64,000 bases of DNA, from positions 1,426,001 to 1,490,000 of the forward strand of contig CAVYAL010000005.1 in assembly GCA_963766505.1 (NCBI GenBank), written 5' to 3'. Shown piece after piece: positions 36,666 to 46,840 of this stretch. The position numbers and the translations under genes were made by a program. This stretch comes from DATIRA01 sp963766505 (lineage in GTDB: Bacteria > Pseudomonadota > Gammaproteobacteria > Steroidobacterales > Steroidobacteraceae). Under the pieces are notes generated by a model that was not told the DNA's origin, did not search any database, and saw only the letters and a list, made by a program, of their open reading frames with translations. Numbering within the stretch: position 1 is the first letter of the stretch; every line of letters begins with the position of its first letter.

Positions 36666-38117
36666 TCACTTCTGCCAGTAGGTGGCGGTCAAGAGTATCA
36701 GCAGCGTGAAGATCTCGAGCCGGCCGAGCAGCATCGCCAGCACGCAGACCCACTTCTCGAACGCGTTCAGCGACGCATAGTTCTGCGCCACTTCGCCGAG
36801 GCCCGGCCCGAGGTTGTTCAGCGTCGCCGCGATCGCGGAGAAGGCGCTGACCTGGTCGAGGCCCGCCACCATCAGCAGCAGCAACAGCACGGCGAAGGAC
36901 CCGACATAGACGGCGAAGAACCCCCACACCGCGTCAATGACCCGCGCCGGGACTGCGCGTCCACCGATGCGGATCGGCATCATCGCGTTGGGATGCACCA
37001 GCCTGAAGACCTCGCGGCGGCCCTGCTTCATCAGCAGCAGCGCGCGGATCACCTTCATCCCTCCGGCGGTCGAGCCCGCGCAGCCGCCGACGAACGACGC
37101 GAATATCAGCAGCACGGGCAGCGCGCCGGGCCAGTGGTGATAGTGCGATGTGGTGAAGCCCGATGTGGTGCCGACGGAGATGGCCTGGAACGTGCCGTCC
37201 ATCGCGAGTTCCAGCGTGTCCTCGTAGTCGCCGTCGATCAGCAGGTAGGCCACCGTGATGAAGCTGATCGTGGCCATGAACTTGAGGAACGCGACGCACT
37301 CCGGGTCACTGAAGTACGCGCCGAATCGGCCGCTTCGCCAGGCCGTGAAGTGCAGCGCGAAGTTCGTCGCGCCGATCAGCATGAACAGGATCGCGACCGC
37401 TTCGATCGCGGGATTGTCGTAGTGACCGAGGCTTGCGTCGTAGTGCGAGAACCCGCCGATCGAGACCGTGGAGAATGCGTGCCCGATCGCGTCGAACCAG
37501 TCCATGCCGGCCAGGAAGTAGCCTCCCGCGCAGGCCACCGTGATCGTCAGGTAGACGACCCACAGCATCTGCGCGGTCTGCGTGACGCGGGGCGTGAGTT
37601 TCGAGTCCTTGACCGGCCCGGGCGTCTCGGCCTTGTACAGCGACATGCCTCCGACCCCGAGCATCGGCAGCAGCGCCACGGCCAGGATCACGATGCCCAT
37701 GCCGCCCAGCCACTGCATCTGCTGGCGGTAGTACAGAATGGAGCGCGGCAGATATTCCAGCCCCGTCAGCACGGTGGCCCCGGTCGTCGTGAGTCCCGAG
37801 ATCGACTCGAAGACCGCGTCAGTGACGGAAACGACGGGTTTCGGAGAAATCACCAGCGGCAGCGCCCCGGCCGTGCCGAGTACGACCCAGAACAGGGCCA
37901 CGACCATGAACGCGTCGCGCAGTCGCAGGTCGCGCCGGTCCCGCCGAGCCGGGTACCAGACCAGCGTGCCGATCGCGAGCAGCACCAGGAAAGCCGTCAG
38001 GAAGGCGCCGTGGCTGCCGTCACGATACAAATACGACACGCCGACCGGCGGCAGCATCGTCAGGCTGAAGACCATCAGCAGCAGCCCGAGAATTCGTTGG
38101 ATCGCGGCGAAACTCAT
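36666..38117 (-). CDS. trkH: TrkH-family potassium transporter, copy 1
   Basis: TrkH is the membrane subunit of the Trk potassium uptake system. The 483 residues carry four pore-loop repeats whose Gly residues form the filter: SGLTTTGATVLTG, TVSIGGFSHYDAS, GTTSGFTTSHYHH and NNLGPGLGE. It ends 7 bases before the mrcB start and begins 42 bases after a second trkH, which shares the same pore motifs and organisation. TrkA is encoded two genes upstream, so both channels may share that gating subunit. Confidence 0.94.
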   Translation of the reverse strand: MSFAAIQRILGLLLMVFSLTMLPPVGVSYLYRDGSHGAFLTAFLVLLAIGTLVWYPARRDRRDLRLRDAFMVVALFWVVLGTAGALPLVISPKPVVSVTDAVFESISGLTTTGATVLTGLEYLPRSILYYRQQMQWLGGMGIVILAVALLPMLGVGGMSLYKAETPGPVKDSKLTPRVTQTAQMLWVVYLTITVACAGGYFLAGMDWFDAIGHAFSTVSIGGFSHYDASLGHYDNPAIEAVAILFMLIGATNFALHFTAWRSGRFGAYFSDPECVAFLKFMATISFITVAYLLIDGDYEDTLELAMDGTFQAISVGTTSGFTTSHYHHWPGALPVLLIFASFVGGCAGSTAGGMKVIRALLLMKQGRREVFRLVHPNAMMPIRIGGRAVPARVIDAVWGFFAVYVGSFAVLLLLLMVAGLDQVSAFSAIAATLNNLGPGLGEVAQNYASLNAFEKWVCVLAMLLGRLEIFTLLILLTATYWQK

Positions 38118-38159
38118 CCTCAGTCCCGGGCTTGCATCCTCGGCGCAGCCGGCAGGCGC

Positions 38160-39623
38160 TCAGCCCCTCCAGAAGGCCGGGCTCACGAGCACCAGCAGCG
38201 GAAAGATCTCGAGCCGGCCTAGCAGCATCGCGAGTGTACACAACCACTCGCCGGCCGCATTCATTGCCTGGAAATTCGTCGCAACCTCGCCGAGACCCGG
38301 CCCGAGGTTGTTCATGCACGTCGCGATTGCGCTGAAGGCCGTGACCTGGTCCACGCCCGTGCCCATCAGCGCAAGCATCAGCAGCGTGAAGACGATCAGG
38401 TAGATGGCGAAGAACCCCCAGACGGCCTCGATCACGCGCGAGTCGATCGGTCGTCCGCCGAGCTTCACGACCACTTCCGCGCTCGGATGGATCAGCCGGC
38501 TGACCTCGCGGCTGCCCTGCTTCGTGACGAGCAGCCACCGGATCACCTTCATGCCGCCGCCGGTCGAGCCGGCGCAACCCCCGACGAAGCTGGTGAAGAT
38601 CAGCAGCGTCGGCAGCATCCCGGGCCAGAGCGAGAAGTCCTCGGTCGTGAAGCCGGTGCTGGTCTGGACAGACACGGCATGGAAAAGCGCCGAGCGGACC
38701 GCTTCGGCCGGGTCCGCATGGGCACCCGTCAGCACCAGCACGACCGTCGTGAACAGCGTGGTCGCGAGCAGGATCGCGACGTAGGCGCGGAACTCCTCGT
38801 CGCGCCAGTAGTCGCCAACGTGACGATAACGCCAGGCGAGGAAGTGCAGCGAGAAACTCGCGCCGCCCAGCACCATCAGCACGATCGTGACCAGTTCGAC
38901 GCTGGCGCTGTCGAAGTACCCGATGCTGGCATCGTGGGTCGAGTAGCCTCCGGTCGATACGGCGGCGAACGAATGACCCACGGCGTCGAACAGAGACATG
39001 CCGGCCAGCCAGTACGCCAGCACGCCCGCCAGCGTGATCACCAGGTACACGCCCCACAGCGCCTTGGCCGTGCCCGTGATGCGTGGCGTCAGCTTCGTGT
39101 CCTTCATCGGTCCGGGCGTCTCGGCCTTGAGCATCTGCATGCCGCCGATGCCGAGCAGCGGCAGCAGCGCGACCGCCAGCACCACGATCCCGATCCCGCC
39201 CAGCCACTGGATCTGCTGGCGGTAGTAGAGGATGGAGCGCGGCAGCGCGTCGAGTCCGGTGAGTACCGTCGCGCCGGTCGTAGTGAAGCCGGACACGGAC
39301 TCGAAGACCGCCTGGCTCACGGTCATCCTCGGATCGTCGGCGAGCACGAACGGCACGGCGCCCGCCAGGCCGATCACGCACCAGAACAGCGCGACGACCA
39401 GGAACCCGTCCCGCAGCCGAAGCTCGCCGTGGCGCCTGCGGGCCGGAAACCACATCAGCATCCCGACCGCGAGAACGATCAGGAACGCCTCGATGAAAAG
39501 CTCCGCCTGTCCGTCCCGGTAGTAGAGCGAGACCGCAGCGGGCGCCAGCATGCTCACGCTGAACACCGCCAGCAGCAGGCCGAGGATGCGGCGGATTACG
39601 CCGAGATTGAGATGACTGCGCAT
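38160..39623 (-). CDS. trkH: TrkH-family potassium transporter, copy 2
   Basis: A second full-length TrkH of 487 residues with pore loops SGFTTTGATVLTG, AVSTGGYSTHDAS, QTSTGFTTEDFSLW and NNLGPGLGEV. It is clearly a paralog of the neighbouring copy, conserved at the pores and diverged elsewhere, so the duplication is not recent. E. coli also has two such proteins, TrkH and TrkG, but in separate places. It follows trkA by 63 bases on the same strand. Differential kinetics or induction is an inference. Confidence 0.94.
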   Translation of the reverse strand: MRSHLNLGVIRRILGLLLAVFSVSMLAPAAVSLYYRDGQAELFIEAFLIVLAVGMLMWFPARRRHGELRLRDGFLVVALFWCVIGLAGAVPFVLADDPRMTVSQAVFESVSGFTTTGATVLTGLDALPRSILYYRQQIQWLGGIGIVVLAVALLPLLGIGGMQMLKAETPGPMKDTKLTPRITGTAKALWGVYLVITLAGVLAYWLAGMSLFDAVGHSFAAVSTGGYSTHDASIGYFDSASVELVTIVLMVLGGASFSLHFLAWRYRHVGDYWRDEEFRAYVAILLATTLFTTVVLVLTGAHADPAEAVRSALFHAVSVQTSTGFTTEDFSLWPGMLPTLLIFTSFVGGCAGSTGGGMKVIRWLLVTKQGSREVSRLIHPSAEVVVKLGGRPIDSRVIEAVWGFFAIYLIVFTLLMLALMGTGVDQVTAFSAIATCMNNLGPGLGEVATNFQAMNAAGEWLCTLAMLLGRLEIFPLLVLVSPAFWRG

Positions 39624-39686
39624 GGCTGCCGGGCTGCCGGGCCGCTTGTTCTCCGACGGGACGCCGGAATCGCGACCTGATTCGGC

Positions 39687-41078
39687 TCAGTCCTGGAAAA
39701 GCTTCTCCACGGCTTCGACGTGGCGGCGGTCGGTGAGAAACACGATGACGTGGTCGTCGGCTTCGACCACGGTGTCGTGGTGAGCCATGATGACCTTGTC
39801 TTCACGCACGATCGCGACGATCGTCGCGCCTGCGGGCAGCGGGATCTCCTCGACCCGGCGGCCGACGACCCGGCCGCCGCGTGGCCCGTGCGCGATGGCC
39901 TCCATCGCTTCCGCCGCTCCGCGGCGCAGCGAGTGCACGCGCACTACGTCGCCGCGCCGTACGTGCGCAAGCACGGTGCCGATCGTGACCGTCTGCGGCG
40001 AAATCGCCACGTCGATGGCGTCGCTCTGGCTCTGCATCAGCTCGGCATAGGCGGGCCGGTTGATCAGCGCCATGACCCGGTGCGCACCGAGGTGCTTGGC
40101 GAGCATGGCCGAGAGGATATTGGCCTCCTCGTCGTTGGTCACGGCGCAGAACACGTCCGCGCTGTCGATGTTCTCCTCGACCAGCAACTCCTCGTCGGCG
40201 GCATCGCCGTGCAGCACGACCGTGTTGCGCAGCACCTCGGCGATCCTGCGGGCCCGCTCAGGGTTTCGCTCGATCAGCTTTACCTGGTAGCGATCCTCGA
40301 TGCGCTGGGCGAGCCGCAGGCCGATGTTTCCGCCACCGGCGATCACGACGCGCTTCACCGAATCCTCGACCCTGCGCATCTCCGACATGACCTTGCGGAT
40401 GTCGTCGGTCGCAGCCACGAAGAACACTTCGTCGCCTTCCTGCACCACCGTGTCGCCGTCGGGGAGGATGCTGCGACCGGAGCGGTAGATCGCCGCGACG
40501 CGTGAATCCACCTTCGGCAGGTGATCACGCAGGTTGCGCAGCTGCTGGCCGACCAGCAGGCCGCCGCGCACGGCTCTGAGACCCACAAGGCGCACCCTGC
40601 CATCGGCGAAGTCGAGCACCTGCAGCGCGCCCGAGTACCGGATCAGCCGCTCGATGTGGCGGGTGACGACCTCCTCGGGACTGATGTACACGTCTACCGC
40701 AAACCCGACGCCGGGCTCGCTCGGGGGCTGGTCCGTGTCGAAGAACAGGCCCTGGCGCGTGGTGTAGTCGAGCGCACGTATTCTTGCGATCTTGGTTTCC
40801 ACCTTGAACAGCGACCAGGCGATCTGGCAGGCGACCATATTGGTCTCGTCGCTGTTCGTCAGCGCAATCACCATGTCGGCGTCGGCCGCGCCAGCCCGCC
40901 CGAGCACACTGGGGTAGGCGCCGTTCCCCTCTACGGTCCGCAGGTCCAGCCGGTCCTGCAGGTCGCGCAGCAGCGCACCGTTGGTGTCCACGACCGTGAC
41001 GTCGTTCGCTTCCTCGCGAGCGAGGTGATAAGCAGCGGTACGGCCGACCTGGCCCGCCCCAAGGATGATGATCTTCAC
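39687..41078 (-). CDS. trkA: Trk system gating protein TrkA
   Basis: TrkA is the cytosolic nucleotide-binding subunit that controls TrkH. The 463 residues hold two RCK units. The first has GAGQVGRTAAYHLAREEAND and VVDTNGALLRDLQDRLDL; the second has IAGGGNIGLRLAQRIEDRY and IERNPERARRIAEVL. Each is followed by a TrkA-C domain. It is the first gene of trkA-trkH-trkH and lies 82 bases after uvrD, with a likely promoter in that gap. Confidence 0.96.
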   Translation of the reverse strand: MKIIILGAGQVGRTAAYHLAREEANDVTVVDTNGALLRDLQDRLDLRTVEGNGAYPSVLGRAGAADADMVIALTNSDETNMVACQIAWSLFKVETKIARIRALDYTTRQGLFFDTDQPPSEPGVGFAVDVYISPEEVVTRHIERLIRYSGALQVLDFADGRVRLVGLRAVRGGLLVGQQLRNLRDHLPKVDSRVAAIYRSGRSILPDGDTVVQEGDEVFFVAATDDIRKVMSEMRRVEDSVKRVVIAGGGNIGLRLAQRIEDRYQVKLIERNPERARRIAEVLRNTVVLHGDAADEELLVEENIDSADVFCAVTNDEEANILSAMLAKHLGAHRVMALINRPAYAELMQSQSDAIDVAISPQTVTIGTVLAHVRRGDVVRVHSLRRGAAEAMEAIAHGPRGGRVVGRRVEEIPLPAGATIVAIVREDKVIMAHHDTVVEADDHVIVFLTDRRHVEAVEKLFQD

Positions 41079-41160
41079 TGCGCGTGACCTGCAGGATGCG
41101 GTACCGTCGGGACAGCGGTGTGCATGGATTCAGGGACCGGTCCGGCGCCCATTCTAGCGC

Positions 41161-43332
41161 TCAGACGACCTCGAGGTTGGCATAGCCCATCATCAGCCAC
41201 TTCGTGCCCTGGCGCTCGAAGTTCACCTGCACCCTGGCATGGGCGCCGTGGCCCTCGAGGTTCAGCACGACTCCGTCGCCGAACTTCTGGTGGCGCACGC
41301 GCTGGCCGAGCCTGAGGCCGCCCGGCTCCTCGTCGACGAATCGCTGCGCGCGCGAGCCCGGGCCGTGCCGCTGCGGGACGTGGGTGGGCCGGGAGACCTG
41401 GATCCGCGGCCGGACCTCCTCGATCAGTTCAGCGGGAATCTCGGCAATGAACCGCGATGGTGCGCCATGGCTGTCGACGCCGTGCATCCTGCGCTGTTCC
41501 GCATAGGTGAGGTAGAGCTGGCGCATCGCGCGGGTCGTGCCGACGTAGCACAGGCGCCGCTCCTCCTCGAGGCCCTCCATGTCCACGATCGACCTCTGGT
41601 GCGGAAACAGGCCGTCCTCGAGGCCGCAGAGGAACACCAGCGGAAACTCCAGGCCCTTGGCGGAGTGCAGCGTCATCATCTGCACGCAGTCCTCCCATTC
41701 CTCCGCCTGCCCCTCCCCGGACTCCAGCACAGCGTGCGAGAGGAACGCCGCGAGCGGTGGCATCGAGTCGTCCTCGGGCTCGAAGCCGCGGGCCGCGCTG
41801 ACCAGCTCCTCGAGGTTCTCTAGCCGCGCTTCGCCGCGGTCAGCTTTCTCCTTGCGGTAGTGCCCGGCGAGTCCGCTTGCCTGGACGACGTGGTCGACCT
41901 GCTCGTGCAGCGGCAATCGGCCGGTTTCCTGGTCCAGCCGCTCGATCAGCTGCAGGAACGCGAGCAGGCTCGCAGCCCCGCGGCTGCCGAGTTCCGACAT
42001 GCACGCTCCCGAGGCGCGCCACAGCGAGGTTGCGTTCGCACGGGCATACTCCCGCAGGACCTCGAGCGTACGCGCGCCGATGCCGCGTGTCGGCAGGTTG
42101 ACCACGCGCTCGAAGGAGGGGTCGTCGTCCCGGTTCGCGATCAGCCTCAGATACGCGAGCGCGTCCTTGATCTCAGCCCGCTCGAAGAAGCGCAGGCCCC
42201 CGTACACGCGGTAGGGGATGCGGGCCGCAAGCAGGTACTCCTCGAACACGCGCGACTGGGCGTTGGAGCGATACAGTATCGCGGTCTCCCGCCGCTTGCC
42301 GCCCCGTGCCGTCCAGTCGCGGATCCGGTCGACGACGAACTCCGCCTCGTCGCGCTCGTTCCAGGCCCGGTAGAGGCGGATCGGCTCGCCCTTGCCGTCC
42401 AGGGTCCACAGCTTCTTGCCGATGCGCCCGCCGTTGTTGGCGATGATTGCGTTGGCCGCTGCCAGGATCGTGCCGGTCGAACGATAGTTCTGCTCGAGGC
42501 GAAAGAGCTGCACGCCCGGGAAGTCCCGTCGGAAGCGCTGCAGGTTCTCGACCCGGGCGCCGCGCCAGCGATAGATGGACTGGTCGTCGTCGCCGACCAC
42601 GAACGGAATGCTCTGCTCGCCCACCAGCGCCCTCATCCAGGCGTACTGGATCGCGTTCGTGTCCTGGAACTCGTCCACCAGGACATGCCCGAATCTCGAG
42701 CGGTAGTGCTCGGCGAGCCCCGGCACCTCGCGCCACAACTCGTAGCTGCGCAGCAGCAGCTCGGCGAAGTCCACGACCCCGCTGCGCCGGCAGGTCTCCT
42801 CATAGGCCTCGAAGAGACGGATCATCTGCCGGCGCGTCGGATCGCCGTCGTCCTTCATGTCCTTCGGGCGCAGGCCCTCGTCCTTCTGAGCGTTGATGAA
42901 CCAGCAGATCTCCTTCGGGATCCAGCGGGAGTCGTCCAGCCCGAGGCCGCGGACGAGCTTCCTGACCAGGCGCTGCTGGTCCTCGGCATCGATGATCTGG
43001 AATCCCTGCGGCAGGTCGGCCTCGCGCCAGTGCAGCCGGAGCAGCCGGTGCGATATGCCGTGGAAGGTGCCTATCCACAGCGGCGCGGCGGGCAGCTCGA
43101 GCTGCGACTCGATGCGGCCGCGCATCTCGCCTGCGGCCTTGTTGGTGAACGTCACGGCCAGGATGCCGGTCGGCGAGACGTTTTCCACCTGCACAAGCCA
43201 GGCCACGCGGTGCGTGAGCACCCGCGTCTTGCCGCTGCCGGCACCGGCGAGCACCAGTGTCGGGGCCAGCGGCGCAGTGACCGCCTGCCGCTGAGCGTCG
43301 TTCAGCGGCTCCAGGATGTGGGATACGTCCAT
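41161..43332 (-). CDS. uvrD: DNA helicase II UvrD
   Basis: UvrD unwinds DNA in nucleotide-excision and mismatch repair. The 723 residues match E. coli (720). SF1 motifs appear in order: VLAGAGSGKTRVLTHRVAWL (motif I), TFTNKAAGEMRGRIE (Ia), LVDEFQDTNAIQYAWMR (II), VVGDDDQSIYRWRGA (III), QNYRSTGTILAAAN (IV), TLHSAKGLEFPLVFLCG (V) and RRLCYVGTTRAMRQLYLTYA (VI). The C-terminal module (GQRVRHQKFGDGVVLNLEG) is also typical. It stands alone between trkA and the VanZ gene. Confidence 0.97.
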   Translation of the reverse strand: MDVSHILEPLNDAQRQAVTAPLAPTLVLAGAGSGKTRVLTHRVAWLVQVENVSPTGILAVTFTNKAAGEMRGRIESQLELPAAPLWIGTFHGISHRLLRLHWREADLPQGFQIIDAEDQQRLVRKLVRGLGLDDSRWIPKEICWFINAQKDEGLRPKDMKDDGDPTRRQMIRLFEAYEETCRRSGVVDFAELLLRSYELWREVPGLAEHYRSRFGHVLVDEFQDTNAIQYAWMRALVGEQSIPFVVGDDDQSIYRWRGARVENLQRFRRDFPGVQLFRLEQNYRSTGTILAAANAIIANNGGRIGKKLWTLDGKGEPIRLYRAWNERDEAEFVVDRIRDWTARGGKRRETAILYRSNAQSRVFEEYLLAARIPYRVYGGLRFFERAEIKDALAYLRLIANRDDDPSFERVVNLPTRGIGARTLEVLREYARANATSLWRASGACMSELGSRGAASLLAFLQLIERLDQETGRLPLHEQVDHVVQASGLAGHYRKEKADRGEARLENLEELVSAARGFEPEDDSMPPLAAFLSHAVLESGEGQAEEWEDCVQMMTLHSAKGLEFPLVFLCGLEDGLFPHQRSIVDMEGLEEERRLCYVGTTRAMRQLYLTYAEQRRMHGVDSHGAPSRFIAEIPAELIEEVRPRIQVSRPTHVPQRHGPGSRAQRFVDEEPGGLRLGQRVRHQKFGDGVVLNLEGHGAHARVQVNFERQGTKWLMMGYANLEVV

Positions 43333-43403
43333 GGGAGTCCGCCGATTTTAGCAGGGCACCGGTCGAAGCGAGCCGCCCTCGTGCAGCAGGGCCCGGCGCT
43401 GCG

Positions 43404-44573
43404 TCAGGCGACGCTGCTCGAGGAGCGTCCGGCCTGAGTCGGCATCCAGCGCGCAACCAGCAGGGCGCCGATGAGCGCCAGGACGAAGTCCAGCCAACCA
43501 TAGGTGGGCGCGGCGACGCCCGCCTGCAGCAGGCAAAGCAGCGTGACGAATACGATCATCAGGCTCGCTGCGACGCGGGGTCGCAGTCCCGCCACGGCCA
43601 GCAGCCAGGCCAGCGACGTGTAGGCGAAAGCCTTCGCGGCGAGCTGTGGTACGGGCGGCGACTCCTGCATCAGCCAGAGCGAGAGCCGCTCGAGATCCAT
43701 CTGGGGACCGGATCCGCGATCGAGGCCGCGCAGCGCCGACCAGGCGAGCCACAGGCCCAGCGTAGCCGCGATCAGCGTGGAGCGGGCGCGGTCCTCGAGC
43801 TGGCTCAGCATTACCAGCGCGGGCAGCAGCAGCGCGAGCGCCGCCAGTTCCGCGACGATCAGCGTGTTGCCGGCGATCACCGTCCGGCCCACCAGCACGG
43901 CCGCGATCACGACCAGGAAGCCGTCCACCGCACGCTGCTGCCGGGCGAGGTGAAACACCGCCTGTGCCACGACCAGCCAGCCCACGAAGAAGCCGCTCAG
44001 CTCGGTGAGGTCCAGCCGCGGAGTGAACAGCGGTCGCGCCGCCTGCTTGAGCTGGCGCAGCGACGGGTCCGGGATCAGGGGCCACAGCCGTGCGACGAAC
44101 CACAGCACCAGGATGGCGAGTGCGACAGCGCCCGAGCGGCCCTTCGGGGCGAATTTGGGCGTCATCCGCCCGCCCAGCGCCTGCCAGGCGGATCCGGCGA
44201 CGCCGCCTGCGAGCGCACCGGCGATGTTCAGCGACAGGTCGGTCAGGCTCGGTACGCGTGGCGCGATCGAAGCCTGGGCCAGTTCCATGCCGAGCGAGAG
44301 CAGCAGGCCGCCGACCAGCGCAGCGAGGATTCCCTGCAGCCTGCCGAAACGGGGCTCGACGATCAGTGACATGCAGAACCCGAAGGGCAGGTACAGCAGT
44401 ACGTTGTTGAACATGTCGGCCCGCGAGGCGCGGGCCCAGCCGAGCGTCGACAGCGCTTCGGCGATGGAGCGGACCTCGGGCGACAGCCGGAACGGGTAGA
44501 GCGACGCATAGGCGATCATCGCGACCGAGATCCCGAGCAGCATCGGTGCCGCGAAATGGCTGCGCCTGCTCAT
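43404..44573 (-). CDS. VanZ-like membrane protein
   Basis: A 389-residue protein with about eleven hydrophobic segments. The N-terminal part matches VanZ-like proteins: MIAYASLYPFRLSP, then ADMFNNVLLYLPFGFCMSL and LLLSLGMELAQASIAPRVPS followed by LTDLSLNIAGALAG. VanZ was named for low-level teicoplanin resistance, but most chromosomal homologues are uncharacterised and resistance should not be assumed. The second half is extra membrane sequence with no recognised motif. Its start lies 75 bases after the end of the upstream exported-protein gene. Confidence 0.85.
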   Translation of the reverse strand: MSRRSHFAAPMLLGISVAMIAYASLYPFRLSPEVRSIAEALSTLGWARASRADMFNNVLLYLPFGFCMSLIVEPRFGRLQGILAALVGGLLLSLGMELAQASIAPRVPSLTDLSLNIAGALAGGVAGSAWQALGGRMTPKFAPKGRSGAVALAILVLWFVARLWPLIPDPSLRQLKQAARPLFTPRLDLTELSGFFVGWLVVAQAVFHLARQQRAVDGFLVVIAAVLVGRTVIAGNTLIVAELAALALLLPALVMLSQLEDRARSTLIAATLGLWLAWSALRGLDRGSGPQMDLERLSLWLMQESPPVPQLAAKAFAYTSLAWLLAVAGLRPRVAASLMIVFVTLLCLLQAGVAAPTYGWLDFVLALIGALLVARWMPTQAGRSSSSVA

Positions 44574-44647
44574 CCGTCGCCTCGGTTACCTGGGCGCTGC
44601 ACTGAGCGGTCGCAGCCGCTCGCCCTGCAATGGAACGTGCATCGTCG

Positions 44648-45833
44648 CTACTCGCCGCCGGCGAGCGCGCGCTGGCCGGGATGCTGGCCGAACACCATCT
44701 CGAATATCACGCCGACCTGCGGCACCAGTTCGCGTGGCTCGTCCCTGACTCTTGCGCAGCCAGCCGGCACCGCCACGGAACTCGATGAACAGCCAGTCGC
44801 GCAGGAAGCGCTGGCGGTAGATCGTGAGCAGTTTGTATTCGACAGGGTTGACGTCGCGGCCCGTCTCGCCGCGCACCGATCCGCGCAGCGCGACCGCGCG
44901 CATCTCGCCGACCCTCTGGTACAGCGTCAAGCCCGTGTTCCAGTAGAGTCCATCGGTGTCCTCCGAGAGCTTCAGGAAATTGCTCCAGCGCAGCAGCCGG
45001 CCCTCAGCGAGCAGCCGCTCGACATCGACCCGGCTGCTGGTGCCGAACCCCTCCTCGTTCTCCCAGAACACGGTCTGCCGCAGCCTGACCATCAACTCGT
45101 CCACGGGCTCGGCGAGATAGCGGTAGCTCGCCTTGACGTACGGGTTGAGCGGCGACTGCAGCTTCAGCCCCACGCCGAGGCTCAGCCGGCTGCGGCGTCC
45201 GCGGATCGGATCGTAGCCGAAGCCGAACAGCCAGCTCGTGTCCTGCTGGTCGGTCCCGAAAAGCGAGCTTTCCGCGAACTCGCGCGGCGCGTCCTCGATG
45301 AACTCCTCGTCGGTCTCCCGGCCGACGATGGCCTTCAGCTGCCGGTCGAGCAGCGGCGTGGGAAAGGTCGCCCGCAGGCGCAGCTCCTGGTCCAGCCCGT
45401 CCCGTTCGTCCCATACCAGGCCCACCCGCAGGCGGCCGTGGACGGCTCGCGCCTCGACGATTTCCTCGTCTTCCCGGTTGCCGAAGAACGTGTCCACGCG
45501 CCAGGCGGTGACGCAGACGCTGCGCTCAACGCCTGTGCGCATCTTCTCCAGCATCTCCTGGTCGTCGGCCAGCTCTGGACAGGGCGCGAGGCGCGATCCC
45601 TGGGTCTCGGCAGCCTGATCCTGCTCCGGGGCCTGCGGTACCGGGGGGTCCCCGAGCTCGGCAACCTGATCCTGCTCGGCGGCCTGCGGCGGTGGCGGGT
45701 CCTCCGCCTCGTCAGCGCGGACGGCGATTCCCGCTGTGAGCAGTGTCGCGAGCCACGCGACCGTGATCAGCCGGACGGCCGACTGCCGCCGGCGTCTGCC
45801 TGCACGGTCAAAGCGGCGAGGATGCGCGCGCAT
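44648..45833 (-). CDS. unrecognised exported beta-rich protein, with a one-base frameshift near its end
   Basis: Not recognised. A basic N-terminus and hydrophobic segment (VRLITVAWLATLLTAGIAVR) suggest export. An acidic Pro/Gln linker with an internal repeat (AAEQDQVAELGDPP, APEQDQAAETQGS) follows, then about 300 residues rich in alternating strands, as in outer-membrane barrels (WLFGFGYDPIRGRRSRLSLG, NPYVKASYRYLAEPVDELMV). After WLRKSQ the frame turns into Arg/Ala-rich sequence. Removing one base from the CCC run at 44743-44745 restores DEPRELVPQVGVIFEMVFGQ to a stop at 44648, a 394-residue protein. Outer-membrane location is inferred. Confidence 0.65.
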
Positions 45834-45897
45834 GGTCTCCAGATTAGCTTCGCTTGCCTGGTCGATAAACCGCAGTCGCGGTGTCCGGCCGTAGAAA

Positions 45898-46839
45898 TCA
45901 GACCCGGATCAGGAAGTAGTGGTCGATCAGCAGGGCGGCGAACAGCAGCATCAGGTAATTGATCGAATAGCGGAAGACCTTCATTGGCAGGTGCGAGGCG
46001 GCTTGCGGTCGCCTCAGGACGACGGCGTAGCGCAGGAAGGCCGCGCCGAGCACGACGGCGGCCGCAAGGTACAGCAGCCCGCTCATTCCCGTCAGGTAGG
46101 GCAGCAGGCTGACTATGAAGAGCAGGATCGTGTAGAGCAGGATGTGCAGCCGGGTGAATTCGACGCCGTAGGCGACGGGCAGCATCGGGATGCCTGCCCG
46201 CGCATAGTCGTCGCGGCGGGCGATGGCGAGCGCCCAGAAGTGCGGCGGGGTCCAGACGAAGATGATCAGGAACAGCAGCAGCGCATGGGGGTCGATGCTG
46301 TTGGTCACCGAGGCCCAGCCGAGCACCGGCGGCGCGGCGCCGGCCGCGCCCCCGATGACGATGTTCTGCGGCGTCACGTGCTTGAGCCACACCGTATAGA
46401 GGATCGCGTAGCCGATCAGCGATGCGAACGTCAGGCCAGCGGTCAGCGGGTTTACCAGGAGCCAGAGCACCAGCATCGAGAGCGTACCGAGTATCGCCGC
46501 GTACGTGATGGCCTGGCCGGTGCTCACGTGGCCGGTCGGGATGGGTCGCCGGGCGGTCCTCGCCATCTTCTCGTCGTAGCGACGATCGAGTACATGGTTG
46601 ATCGCCGCTGCACTCGATGCAGCGAGCCCGATGCCGAGCATGCCGAACACCAGCGCGTCGAGCGGCGGCAGGCCTGGCACCGCGAGGAACATTCCGACGG
46701 CCGCCGTGAATACGATCAGCGCAACGACCCGGGGCTTGCCGAGTTCGAGGTAATCGCGCCAGTTCGTGGCACGGGAGGAGGCGAGCTCAGCCTGGCGCGA
46801 TTGCGACACGTCGGGGTCCGTGATCGGCGATTCAGTCAT
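45898..46839 (-). CDS. ctaB: protoheme IX farnesyltransferase (heme O synthase)
   Basis: CtaB (CyoE/COX10) farnesylates heme B to heme O, the first step to heme A. The 313 residues form about nine membrane helices. Motifs are LELGKPRVVALIVFTAAVGM, the prenyl-phosphate site NHVLDRRYDEKMARTARRP followed by IPTGHVS, and WTPPHFWALAIARRDDYARA. It starts one base after the ctaA stop and is the last gene of the cytochrome oxidase assembly run. Confidence 0.96.
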   Translation of the reverse strand: MTESPITDPDVSQSRQAELASSRATNWRDYLELGKPRVVALIVFTAAVGMFLAVPGLPPLDALVFGMLGIGLAASSAAAINHVLDRRYDEKMARTARRPIPTGHVSTGQAITYAAILGTLSMLVLWLLVNPLTAGLTFASLIGYAILYTVWLKHVTPQNIVIGGAAGAAPPVLGWASVTNSIDPHALLLFLIIFVWTPPHFWALAIARRDDYARAGIPMLPVAYGVEFTRLHILLYTILLFIVSLLPYLTGMSGLLYLAAAVVLGAAFLRYAVVLRRPQAASHLPMKVFRYSINYLMLLFAALLIDHYFLIRV

Positions 46840-46840
46840 C

